From the NCBI RefSeq assembly GCF_000372725.1, contig NW_005200784.1:375716-439715 (forward strand): DNA of 64,000 bases, in the 5' to 3' direction. The stretch comes from Emiliania huxleyi CCMP1516. Taxonomy: Eukaryota > Haptophyta > Isochrysidales > Noelaerhabdaceae. Positions 21,601-33,600 of this stretch are shown piece by piece. The notes under the pieces are model-generated. The model saw only the letters and a list, made by a program, of their open reading frames with translations. It had not been told where the DNA came from and made no database searches. Every line of letters starts with the position of its first letter. Position 1 is the stretch's first letter. A program made the translations under genes and the position numbers.

Positions 21601-24600
21601 GACTCGGCGATGGTCGACCTCTTTCCCGAGCTCGCGACCTTTCGCGACGTCGTCTTTATGCTCAAGGCCGAGACCGAGCCGAGATCGAGCCGAGGCAGAG
21701 CTGAGATGTAGCCGAGGCTCAGCCGAGAGGCGCCGTCCTTGTGCTGCTCAGGCGATGATGGTCCCGTCGGGCGACGCGCTGCCCGAGCTGCGCGCGTGGA
21801 CGCCGATGGACGCGACGCTCAAGTGCTTGAGATGCCCGTAGCCGAGACGTGGCCGAGACGTAGCCGAGATGCAGCCGAGGTGCAGCCGAGGTGCAGCCGA
21901 GGTGCAGCCGACGTGTGTGGACGGGACGTGGGCGAGTGGCGATCGGGCGAGTGCGATCTCGGCGCATCCGGGCGGACTTCGCGCCATCTCCGCCAGGTGG
22001 GCCTACCGGCCTGCGAGCGAGGGGAGCGCGGGCACCTTTGCGGTGGGCGGCTTCGGCTCCAAGGAGATGCACGTGGGCGGCTGGCTCGAGGAGGACGGCG
22101 ACGACGACGACTACTATGCCGTCTCATCCAAGGCGGTGCACCCGCGCAAGCGGTTCGGCTTCTTCCGCCGCCTCTTCAAGAAGGAGCCGAAGCCGCGCCT
22201 CGCCCCGTCGGCGGCGGACGCCTCCTCGCTGTGCGGGCAGGAGGTTGCGACCGAGGAGGACATCCTGCACGTCAAGTCGCTGCCAGACTTCAACGGCACG
22301 CTGCGCGCCGCCGACTCGGAGCTGCTGCTGCAGTACCTGACCGCGCCGTACTTGCGCGTGCCGCTGCTGCTCCGCTTCTTCTCGCAGGCGTCGCACACGG
22401 CCGCGCTCGCCCACCCCGAGCTGCAGGACGTCCTCGACGCCGCCGTCTTCGAGCCGGGCCTGTGGCAGCCCAACGAGAAGAAGGAGATGCCGCAGCACAT
22501 CCCGGCGGAGAGCAAGCGCCACCTGGCGACGCCCGTCGGGCTCCTCTTCCAGGAGTGCCCCCCCCCCCCCCCCCCCGGCGTGCGCGCCCCGTCCTCACAC
22601 GCTCCGCCCGTAAACAGGAGCTCACGCACGCGCCCGCCGTCACGCTCGGCTGCGTGCAGACCCTCCTCGACAACGCGCTCGACATGGACGCCGGCCGCTA
22701 CTCGCCGCACGGCGCGTCGGCCACCATTCTGTACGCGGTGCGGCTGACGCTGCGCGTCGAGGGGTACGTGCGCTACCTCCTCTCGCCGCTCGCCGAGACA
22801 TGCCGAGGCCTCGAGCGCGCTGCGGGCGGTAACATGCAGTGCGACGCGCCGACGCGCGCCGAGCTCGCGCGCGGCTCGGCGGCGCTGCGCGCCAAGCTGG
22901 AGGACCACGCGCTTCCGGTGATGCAGGGCTGGTACGCGCGGCTGCGGCGCGAGGGGCAGACGCGCGACGCGTGCGTCGTGGCGGCGCACATGGCATTCCT
23001 CTTCTCCGAGGTGACGGAGGAGGAGCTCGACGCGCGCGGCCTCTTCACGCTGCTCTCGTGCCGCATCTTCATCAACGCGCGCCGCCGCCGCGGATCGAGC
23101 CGACCCGCTGGTGGAGGCCGTCTCTTCACACGCCTCTGCTGTGAACAGGTCCACCACGACTACGACGTCGAGCCGACGGTGCCGCTGCCCGGCCACCCGC
23201 CGCCAAAGCCGCGCAAGCGCGACGTGCGCGAGCGGCCTTCGCTCGGATTCGCAGCGATGGACGTCTTCGACCTATGGCAGCGCCACCTGGGCAAGGGGCT
23301 GCGCTGGCTGCAGGCCAACCCGTCGCAGGCGTCCGAGATGATGGAGGCGGTGGTGCGGCTCCTCTCGGGCGCCGAGGACGCGAGCACGCCGCGCATGGCG
23401 ACGCGGACGTGGCACTCGATGGTCGGCATGTCGTGCGACGGCCGCTTCGTGCCCGACACGGCCGCCGCCGCCGCGAGCGCCAAGAGCGGGCGGCAGGACG
23501 GGCAGGCGGAGACGTGGAGCCAGGTGGCGGAGCGGGAGGCGGCGGCGGCGGCGCGGCACGGCTACGCGGCGTGGCTGCGCGCGCGCATCTCGCCCTCGAC
23601 CGAGACGGAGATCAACGTGCAGCTGGGCGAGATGACGCTCAAGCGGCAGGCGATGCGCATGCTCGAGAAGGAGGTTGCGGCGCACCACGACTTCGTCGCC
23701 GTCTTTGGCGAGCCGAACGCGCAGGCGCGCCACCAGTGCGCCGAGGTGAAGCGCTCCGAGCACCGGCTGTGGGTGCGGCTGCTCGGCACGCGGCACGACG
23801 TGCAGATCTGGACGCCCGACTCTCGCCCGCCGAGGGCGCGGCGCGCGGCGATGCTCTCCTCGGCGCCGTGGGTCGCGAGCATCCTCGAGCCGCTGCAGGC
23901 GCAGGTGCCGCTGCTGCGCCGGCTGAGCGAGAATGGGAAGGGCCTCTCGCTCATCGAGGTGCAAGGCGACCACGCGCTCTGCTCGACGACGGACGAGGAG
24001 AGCGGCACCCTCAAGGAGGTGATCATCACGCGCGTGCCGCCCTCGGCGCACATCTTCAACGTCGTCGAGCACGGCCGTCGCTGGCTGCGCTGCCTCGAGT
24101 ACTCCTCCGACGCTGCCCTCTGCCTCGGCGAGCTCGTGCGCGGTCCTCTCTCGGTCAACCCGAAGCCGCAGCCGCACTGGCAGGTTGGCGACGCGGATGT
24201 GCCGTACACGCCCAAGGCGTCGCTCCTGCTCACCCGCTCGCTCACCAAGGACGAGCCGGTCCAGACCTTCGTGCCGGAGCGCTTCCTGCGCGGCCTGCTG
24301 CCGGAGGCGCTCGTGGCGGCGTACGACTTTTGGCAGCGACCCGACGGCTCGCTGGTCGGGGAGCTGCGCAGTGCCGACGGCAAGGCCGAGGGCGACGACG
24401 GCGCGCCGCCGCCGCCGGCCGCGCTGGCCGCGCCAGGCGGCGGCGCCGCCGCCGGCGTGATTGCGGGCGACCAGCTTCAGATCTCAAAGGCGGGCGGAGG
24501 CTGCGCCGTGGTGCGTCGCGTGCCTCTGGGGGCGGACGGGGCGCCGGTCGGCTCGGCCGGCCGCACGCTCGTGGGTGCGGCGTACGCGGCCAAGGACACG

Positions 24601-27600
24601 GCGCTGGGGAGGCTCGTCGCGACGCTCTCCCGCGCCGAGGACTTGTCGCACGTGCTGCTCTGGTCGGCGGAGGGGGCGCGGGGCGAGTCGTCGCTCTCCG
24701 TCGAGCGCGTCGAGCTGCCGCGGCTGAGGCTCGCCTTTGAGGCCCGCCGCTGGCGGGATGGCAAGACGCGCCTCAACTCGGTGGAGCACCCCGGCCTCGC
24801 GCTGGGCATGCCGAGCTGCGAGCGGCTCAACGGGCTGCTGCGCGGCATGCCGCACGCGCTCGTGCTCTTCTCGGAGGACGGGGACACCTTCCTCCTCCTC
24901 TCTGCCCTCGCCAAGCCATGCCGCTTGCACGACCCGGCCGAGGCGCTCAACACGCAGCTGCTCGTCGCGCGCAGCGCCCCCGGCTGGGAGGAGGCGATGA
25001 CGGGCGTGCGGCACTACCTCTACCCCGTCCACCCCTCGCGCACGTACATGACGCCGCCCTCGCTCTCCGCCGCCATCGCGTTGCTCGTCCTCCGCTGGCT
25101 CGCGCGCGACTACGCGTCCGCCTTCGCGCTGTGCGCCGCGTGCGCCACAGACACGCCGCCGACGCCCGAGGAGGCGCAGCTCTGGGCGCTGCTCTCCGAC
25201 TTCGAGGACGACTACGAGCCGGGCTCGCACGCGGTGCGCCTCAAGCTGTGGCTCGCGACGCGCAACGGCGCCGAGCTGCACTGCCCGTGGGAAGTGCGCG
25301 AGCAGCTCCCGCTCTACCTCGCCAAGCTCGCCTACATCGCCGCCGACTGCCAGCTCTCCGCCGCCGAGGAGATGCTCATCCTGCGCGCCGTCGGCGACGA
25401 GTCGATGCCCGGCGCTGCGAACCGGCTCGCCTTCCTCGAGACGGCGCTGCGCGCAGAGAGCGCCGACAACGCCTCCGCCGACGCGGCGAACCCGTTCGGC
25501 GGGCGCGTGTCGGAGGGGGGCGGCGCCACGCTGCAGTGCCGCTACCCGAAGCCGCCCAAGCCGATGGTGTCCGAGAGCGACAACTTCGACACGCGGCTCG
25601 AGCACACCCACCTCCTCGAGGGCATCATCGACAAGATCACCGACAAGATCAGGGGCAACGCCTGGCAGACGCGGATGGGCTCGCTCACGTACACGCGCCC
25701 CGAGCCGGAGAAGGACAAGAACACGGGCAACACGCACGACCCGTCGGGGCTCGCGGCGATGGGCCTGCTCACGCAGTGGATGCAGCAAGGCGTCAAGCTC
25801 GACTCCGACCACAAGGGCTTCTGGCTGCTGTACGAGCTCTTCACGGGCTCGCTCAATGTGCGAAGCCAGCTGGATGGCGCGCCAACCTCGCACGCCATGA
25901 CGTGTGGTTGGCAACCCCCTTCTAGGTTCGCATCCTGATGGACGACTCGTCGCACAACTTCGGCGCCATCCTGCTCCGCGTCGCGGGCAAGTCGGGCGCA
26001 CAGCGGGCCGCAGCCGCCCGACGCGGCCCGTGTGCACGGCCTCCCTTCACGGCTCGCAGCTTGTGAACAGGCGCCGACGAGCTGCTGCCGCTCATGCGGT
26101 TGCTCGAGCTCGACCCGCAGTTCGCGCAGGAGTTCCCAAAGTACAAGCACGTCAAGAAAGGCGGCTTCTCTGTCTTCAAGGGCAAGGCCGGCAAGGGGAT
26201 GCCGGAGGAGGTGGGCGTCTTCCTGCGCGAGCGGCTGCAGTTCTTCCGGCAGGGGATGGTCTTCAACCCTCCGTCGCTCTACCGGCCGCCCATCGAGGTG
26301 CCGCCTCCCGCCAGCAGCACGAGCAAGCCGCTCTCGGGAGCTAGACACTCTCAGGAGCAAGACACTCTCTGGTGGGGTCAGAGGCGGCTCTGTGAGGCCG
26401 GAGCTAGAAGTGTTGTGCGAGAGCATGCCGGTGGTCGAAGCCCCCACTCCCCCCTCCGTCCCGCCTGCCAGGTGCGTATGCTGCCGATGCGCGAGCTGCG
26501 CCACCTGCACCGCACCTGGCTCACGCCGCACCTCCTCGACCGCGACCGGCCGACGTGGAGCGTGCCCGCAAACTTCCGCGACACGATCGCCCCGTCGGGC
26601 GACCACGCCGGCAAGGCGATCGTGCTCTCGCCGATCGGTCCGCTCAACTACATCGCGCGCGGCGCGAACAGCCAGCTGGGCGAGTGCCCGACGCTCGCGC
26701 TCGGCCGTCACCCGGCGGCCAATGCCGTCGTCGCGCGCAAGATGCTGTCGCGCCTAGCCGAGGACGCCGCCTGGCTGCGCGACCAGGCGGCGAGCGAGGC
26801 GCGCGCGCCGCACCTCGCGGGCTTCGACGGCGCCGCGCCGTCGCAAGCCTCGTTCGCGCAGCAGGAGAGCGTGCTCAACCGGCTCGTCGGCGCGCTCGAC
26901 AAGCTGCACGCCGACGACCTCGCCGCCTTCGAGGCCGAGCTGCCGCAGGTGCTGCAGCTCGCCAGCCAGGGCCCGCCCAACGCGCCAGAGTCGGAGCGGC
27001 GGGCGCGCGCACTCGCGCAGTGGGCGCAGTGCGAGCGGCCGATCGGGCTGGGCCTCCTCTCCGAGCTGCTCATGTCGCGGCGCGGCGAGGTCGAGCTGCG
27101 CGCGCTCAACCCGCTGCTGGGCGAGCAGGACGCGCGCGCCGCCATGGACGGCACCGCCGCGCTGCTGCTGCGCGTCTCGCGCTCCATCTTCGCCGCCAAG
27201 GCGCGCGCCGTCGCGTGGAAGCTGCAGCGCACCCTCGCGTCGCTCAAGGCCAAGCTCTCGGCGGGCGGCGGCGCGGCGGCGCAGGCGGACGTGGCGCAGG
27301 CGGTCGCTTCGCTGCGCGTCGTCTCGGAGACGCTCGCTCGCACTCTCTGCTTCCGCCGGGCGCACGTCACGCCGCCGAAGCGCGCCCCGCCCGGCGCCGC
27401 TGGCGTCGGCGCGGACGGGGTGGTTCCGGCGAGCCTCGACCCGCGGATGCTCGTCTTCGAGTTTGCGGGCGGGATGGTGCTGCGGCCGCCGCAGGTGAGC
27501 CTGATCAGCAAGCTCGTGAGCGGCACGACGCAGGGCCGCTCGATGTGCCACCAAATGCTCATGGGCGAAGGCAAGACGACGGTCATCGCGCCGATGCTCG

Positions 27601-30600
27601 CTCTCCTCATCGGGGACGGCTCGATGCTCGTCACGCAGATCGTGCCGACGCCGCTGCTCCGCTTCTCGCACGCGACGCTGCGCTCCGCCTTCTCGGCGCC
27701 GCCGCTGCACAAGCCGGTGTGGACGTTCCGCTTCGACCGTCGCGCCTCGGTGACGATCGAGCTGCTCGACAAGGCGCGCGACGCATCTCTCGGGCCACAC
27801 CTCCCCTCGGCCTCCCCTCGGCCGCCCCTCGGCCGCACCTCTGCGCCGCTCGACCAGGTGCGCGCCGCTGTGACGGAGCGCGCGGTGCTGCTGTCGACGC
27901 CGGCGGCGGTGAAGGCCTTCTTGCTCAAGCTGCTCGAGCTGCTGCACCTGCTCGACACGGGGCAGTACCCGAAGAACCTCAACTCGATCGGCGAGAAGAT
28001 GCGGCGCGTGATGCGCCTCAAGCCACGCAAGGTGACTCACGGCCGCGTCGACACGGCGTCTCCGGCTGTGTCCCGCGCCTCCTCACAGCCGTTGCTCACC
28101 TTCTGCAGGTGACCGACGACCGGATCGACAAGGCGTCGCTGCAGCAGCAGGCGGCACGGGCCGTCGCGCTGCTCCAGCTCTGGAAGAGCGGCGTCGGCAT
28201 CATCGACGAGGTTGACGTGGTGCTGCACCCGCTCAAGTCGGAGCTCAACTGGCCGCTCGGCGACAAGCACGCGCTCGACTTTGCGCCCACGCGGTGGGAG
28301 CTGCCGTGGTGGATGCTGCACGCGCTGCTGCTGCTCCAGGAGGAGGCCAAGCCCGAGTCGCAGCGCGCGAGCTGGCTGGCCAGCGGCCGCAGCAGCGCCG
28401 GCCTCTCGGGCCGCAACAGCGCGCCTGCCAGCAAGAGCGTCTCGTCCACGTCTGCCGAGGCGGAGCGCGAGTGCCTTCTCCGGCTGAAGAGCGCGTGCGA
28501 GCAGGGCATCGCGGGCAACTACATGCAGCGCGTGCCCCACCTCGCCCTCCTCTCGGAGGAGTGGTACCACGCGACGCTCAAGCCGCTGATGGGCTCCTGG
28601 CTGCTCATCTGGCTCCGCCGCACCGGTCTGCACGACATCTCGGACGACGCCGCGATCCGCTGCCTCGCCGGCGGCGGCGTCGAGGGCTCGATGGCAAACA
28701 GCGCCACGCTCTCGGACAAGCAGGCCAAGATGCTCAACCTCGGCCACGACTGGCTCACCTACCTGCTGCCGCACGTGCTGCGCAAGATCTCGCGCGTCCA
28801 CTTCGGCCTCATCGCACGCGCCCGAGAGGGCTGAGATGCAGCACGCGTGCATGACGCGTGCATCGCATGCCCCATAGGCCTCCTCTCGGTTCCAGAGATG
28901 ATCGCGATGCAGCGCGACGGCGCCTTGCCTCGCTCGCGCCGCTACATGGCCGTCCCCTTCGTCGGGAAGGACACACCGACCGCCTCGTCCGAGTTTGCGC
29001 ACCCCGACGTGGCCATCGGGATCTCGATCCTCGCGTACCGCTACGAGGGGCTGCGCAAGCCCGACTTCGGCGCGCTCATCCAGAACCTGCGCCACATGCT
29101 CGAGGCGGAGATCGGCCCCGAGCTCAAGCGGCCAACCTCTCTCCTCTGGATGGAGTGGATCGAGGCGGCCGGCCGGCGCGTGCGCGGCACAAAGACGCTG
29201 CAGCGGCGCGAGGCGGCAAAGTCGGGCGCGGGAGGGGAGGGGAGCGCGAGAGGCCGCGCCACACCTCGGCTGCATCTCGGCTCCGCCTCGGCCGTAGGCG
29301 CGGCGGCCGAGGAGCTCTCGGGGACCGAGAGCCCGTCTCGACAGCGCGCCTCGGGGTATGAGCCCGAGACGCCGCGCTCGGCCGCCGTCGGCATCATCCG
29401 CGACCCGATGCCGCCGCCGCCGCCGCCGCCACAAGCCTCGGAGGGCGACGCGCGAAAGTCGGTGGGGACGGCCGTCTCGCAGGCGCTCGGCGGCGACGGC
29501 GACCCAAACATGTGGGACATCCTCCCGCTGCACTTGCTCGACCTGATGGACGTCGACTACATGAGCATGCTCTTCGAGCTGCTGCGCAAGCTGCCAAACA
29601 CCGTCCAGTTCTACCTCGACCACATGGTCTTCCCGGAGACGACCGCGCACCAGCGCGCGAAGCTGTCGGCCAACGGCCAGGACCTGGGCGGCGAGATGCT
29701 CTTCTCGCGCCGCATCGCCTTCTCCGGCACGCCCTCCTCGCTGCTGCCGCTCGAGATGGGCGCCTGCATCCACTCGATGGGCGACGACGCGAAGATGCTG
29801 CGCACGCTCACCAACCCCGCCGTCGTCACGTCCCGCATGCTGCCCGCCGACTGGGACGTGCCCGGCGTGCTGCAGCTGCTCGCCGAGATGCAGCCGCCCG
29901 TGAGCGCGCTCATCGACTGCGGCGCGCTCGTCACCGGCATGAACAACCGCGAGGTCGCCGCGTACCTGCTGCACCGGCTGCCGCCGCAGATGGAAGGCGT
30001 CGTCTTCCTCGAGGCGGGCGGGCACAAGAAGATCATGCTGCGCGCCACGGGCAACGTCATGGACCTCGAGCGGTGCGGCACGCCGCCCGACAAGCGCTTC
30101 TCCTTCTACGATCAAGTGCACACGACGGGGATGGACATCCCGCAGCAGCCGAACGCCGTCGCGGTGCTCACCCTCGGCAAGGACCTCACCTTTCGCGACT
30201 ACGCGCAGGCAGCGTACCGCATGCGCGGGATCGGCAAGGGGCAGACCATCTCCCTCTTCGTCACGCCGCAGGTCGCCCAGCTCCTCGCCAACGAGGCGGC
30301 CGGCGGCCGTGGCGTGTCGGCGCAGAACCGGCGCGCGGAGCTCTCCGCGATGCCGCCGCAGCAGCGGATGCGCGCCGAGCTCGAGGACGTGTCCGCCTGG
30401 CTGATGGTCAACTCGATGAAGACGGAGAAGATCCAGTTCGAGCTCTGGTGCGCGCAGTGCGCGCGAAACGTGTGGCGGAAGAAGGCGGTCGGCCATTTGC
30501 GCCACGTCTACACCGAGATGGGAGGCAAGACGCTCTCGCCCATCGCGCCCGGCTCGGCGCACACGGGCCGCCACTCGCTCGACGTCTTCCGCGAGCGGGT

Positions 30601-33600
30601 GGTGCGAGACGTCTCCAACTCGGTGCCCCAGTTCGTCGACCCGCGGCAGGAGATCGCGGACAACGTGAGGGTGTACTCGGCGCTGCTGCAGGACCCGGCG
30701 GACATCAAGGCCATCGAGCGCATCCAGGCGCTGCTGTCGGGCCACGACTTCGACGCGAACACGCAGACGAAGCGGCCGGAGGGCGCCGGCTTCGAGCAGG
30801 AGCAGGAGCAGGAGCAGGAGCAGCAGCAGGAGCAAGAGCAGGAGCAGCAGCAGCAGCAGCAGAAGGAGCAGGAGCAGGAGGAGGAGGAGGAGGTGGACGA
30901 CTACCGGCGCGAGAAGTACGTGCGCGAGGACGAGTACCCGCACAAGTGGCCGCTCGCCAAGCTCAAGGAGCCGCCGGGCGAGATGGTGCAGGGCTTCTTC
31001 CCCGCCTCCGACTTCGCCGTGCACCGCTCCTTCATGGAGAAGAAGGGGCCGCTCCATTGGCCGAGCTACCTCCAGTTCTCGTCTGACCACACCCACCCGC
31101 GCTGGCGCTTCCAGTCGCACCGCCGCCTCAAGAACGTCATCGTGCTGCTCGAGTGGCTGCCCGACACCGCCCTCTCCGGCGGCGCCGGCGGCATGGGCCT
31201 CGACGCCAAGGCGGAGAAGGCGCTCAAGCTCTCCGCCGGCGCGACCACGCGGCTCGGCCGCATGTTCGAGATGTACGACGTGCAGTCCTCCGGCGCCATC
31301 GGTGAGGAGCACCTCGACCACTGCTTCTACGACATGGGTCTGCGGCCAAACTCGGACGCCGTCGACGCCGAGGCCGTCTCCGAGCAGAAGGAGGCGCTGC
31401 GGCGGATGCACTTTGTGCGCGGCGGCGCGCACGGGCAGGAGCTCGCGCTGCCCGCCGCGCACTGGCCAAAGATGATGCAGGAGCAGCGCTTCCTGCGCGG
31501 CGACACGGGCCGCTTCTGGGTCGCCCTCTCCCTGCGCGAGGCGGAGGCGCTGCGCGGCGCGATCCACCTCGCGATGGACACGGGCGAGCCGCTCGTGCCC
31601 GACAGCCGCGTTGCCGTCGGACTGCGCGCCGGCCACATGATGATCGACTGCGTCGGGCCCCCGAAGCCCGCGCCGGGCGGCGGCGGCGGCGGCGCCATCT
31701 CCTTCACCGCCGCCGCGTCGGTCGAGCCCTTCCCGCGCGCGCCGCGGCTGCAGCTCGACTCGGCGGTGAGCCGTCCTCCCCGCTTCACTGCGACTCGCGG
31801 CCGGGTATAGTGCGGAGAGTGTGAAGTGCGGAGAGCCGCACCTCACCCCTCCCGCCGCGCGGAGCAGGTGAGCGCCTTTCGCTTCATCGACTCACAGCTC
31901 GCCTTCACCGAGCGGCACGCGCGGCTGCTGCTGCGCATGCTGCGCCTCGACGCGCCGCAGGACCGGCGCAAGTGGTTCCAGGATGTGTGCGGCTGCCGCC
32001 GCCGGCCGCAAAACAAGCTCATCAACATCAAGCGCGGCGGCATCGCGACGGCGGTCAACGTCGAGGACGAGTACCACTTGCTCGTGCAGGCGGCGACGCT
32101 GTGGCGAGTCGGCCGCGAGATGTCGCACCGGCAGCTCGGCACGCACGACCTGTACCACGCCTTCAACGGCAAGCGCGACGGCTACCTCACCTGCGGCGAG
32201 CTCGCGGCAAGCCGCTCCGCCGGCGGTGCGTCGCGAGGGCGAGGGGCCCCTCTCCAAGCCTGCTCGGGACCCTCCCCGTAGGCGGGCCTCGCCTGGCTCG
32301 GCGTCAAGGTGAGCGAGGACGACCTGCACGCCTTCCTGCGCGGCCTCGACTCGAATGCCGACGGCCTCCTCACGCTCGACGAATGGGCGGCGGGCTTCCC
32401 CCTCCTCGCCGAGTCGGAGCCGGCGACGCACGAGGCGCTCGCGACCCTCTCGCTCAAGCCAAAGCAGGTGCGCGAGCTCTTCGAGGGCGCCACCGCCAAG
32501 AAGAAGGAGTTTGCACCCGTGCCGCCCGACCGGCTCGCGAAGTTCAAGTTCAAGCTGCACGCGCACAAGGCGTACACCCAGATCTTCACCTCCAAGCGCA
32601 CCGACCTGCGCGAGCAGCTCACTCTTTGGGAGCCCGACGTCGACGACCGCTCCAAGCTCCTCTCTGCCAAGAAGGCGCGCTTCAAGGTCTGCCTCGGCCA
32701 CTACGCCGTCGGCGGAAGCGAGTCGCCCGCGCGCGGGCTGCGCACGGCGCCGATGGTGCTCGAGGTGACCGACACGAGCATCACGATGGGCCTCTCCGCG
32801 TCGGAGCACCTCGCGGCGGTCGTCGAGCAGCTGCTGCCGCCGCCGCTCCGCTACCGCCTCGCGTGGCACTCGGAGGAGCACGAGCTGTGGGTGTGGCGCG
32901 CGGTGCCGCCCGGCGCGGCCTTCCTCGCCCTCGGCATGGTCGCCACGCGTAGCGAGGAGCCGCCGCCGCCGCACGCGATGTGCTGCGTGCCGCGCCGCTG
33001 GTGCGTCCGCGACGCCGAGCGGCCGCGCGCCATCTGGAAGGATTCAGGTGGCGCCGGCCGGCCAGGCTCGATCTGGGCGACGGGGATCCAGCTGCAGCTC
33101 ATGCTGGCGGTGCTCGGCCACGACCCGCCGCCCGCCGACCTCGCGTGGCGCCTCGGCACCGACCGCTGGTACGCGGTGCCCGAGAGGCTGCGCGATCTCA
33201 TCGAGACGGCGGGCCCGCGAGCGCGCCCAGCGGAGCCCTCCCCGCCCCTTCTCCGAGCCCTCGCTGGGCCTCCCCATAGGTGGACCCGCGCGCGAGCATG
33301 GTCGGCGGGGGGTGGACGCCTCGCGAGGCTGAGGCGGCCACCACCTCTGCCGACGGCTGGCTCGCGTCGAAGAAGCTCGAGCTGCAGGCGCGCCAGCCGC
33401 CGCCGGGCTCCGTGCAGGCGTCGCTCGCGCAGAGCGACAACCCTTGGGGCTCCGCCCCGGGCGGCGGCGGCACGGTGCCGGAGCCGGTGTCGCCGGGCGG
33501 GCTGCTCGCGCTCGCCGCCGAGGCGGACCTCTCGTCGGCGATACCGGCGCGTGCGATGCCGCCGCCGCCGCTCATGCCGGCGGCTGCCGCCGCGCCGCGC

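Noticed and set aside
28037..31846. A 1,269-codon open frame on the minus strand opposite the giant gene
   Set aside because: It is the antisense of conserved DUF3638 exons. Codon bias toward G/C in the third position leaves the opposite strand open; its product is Arg/Leu/His/Ala-rich with no motif.
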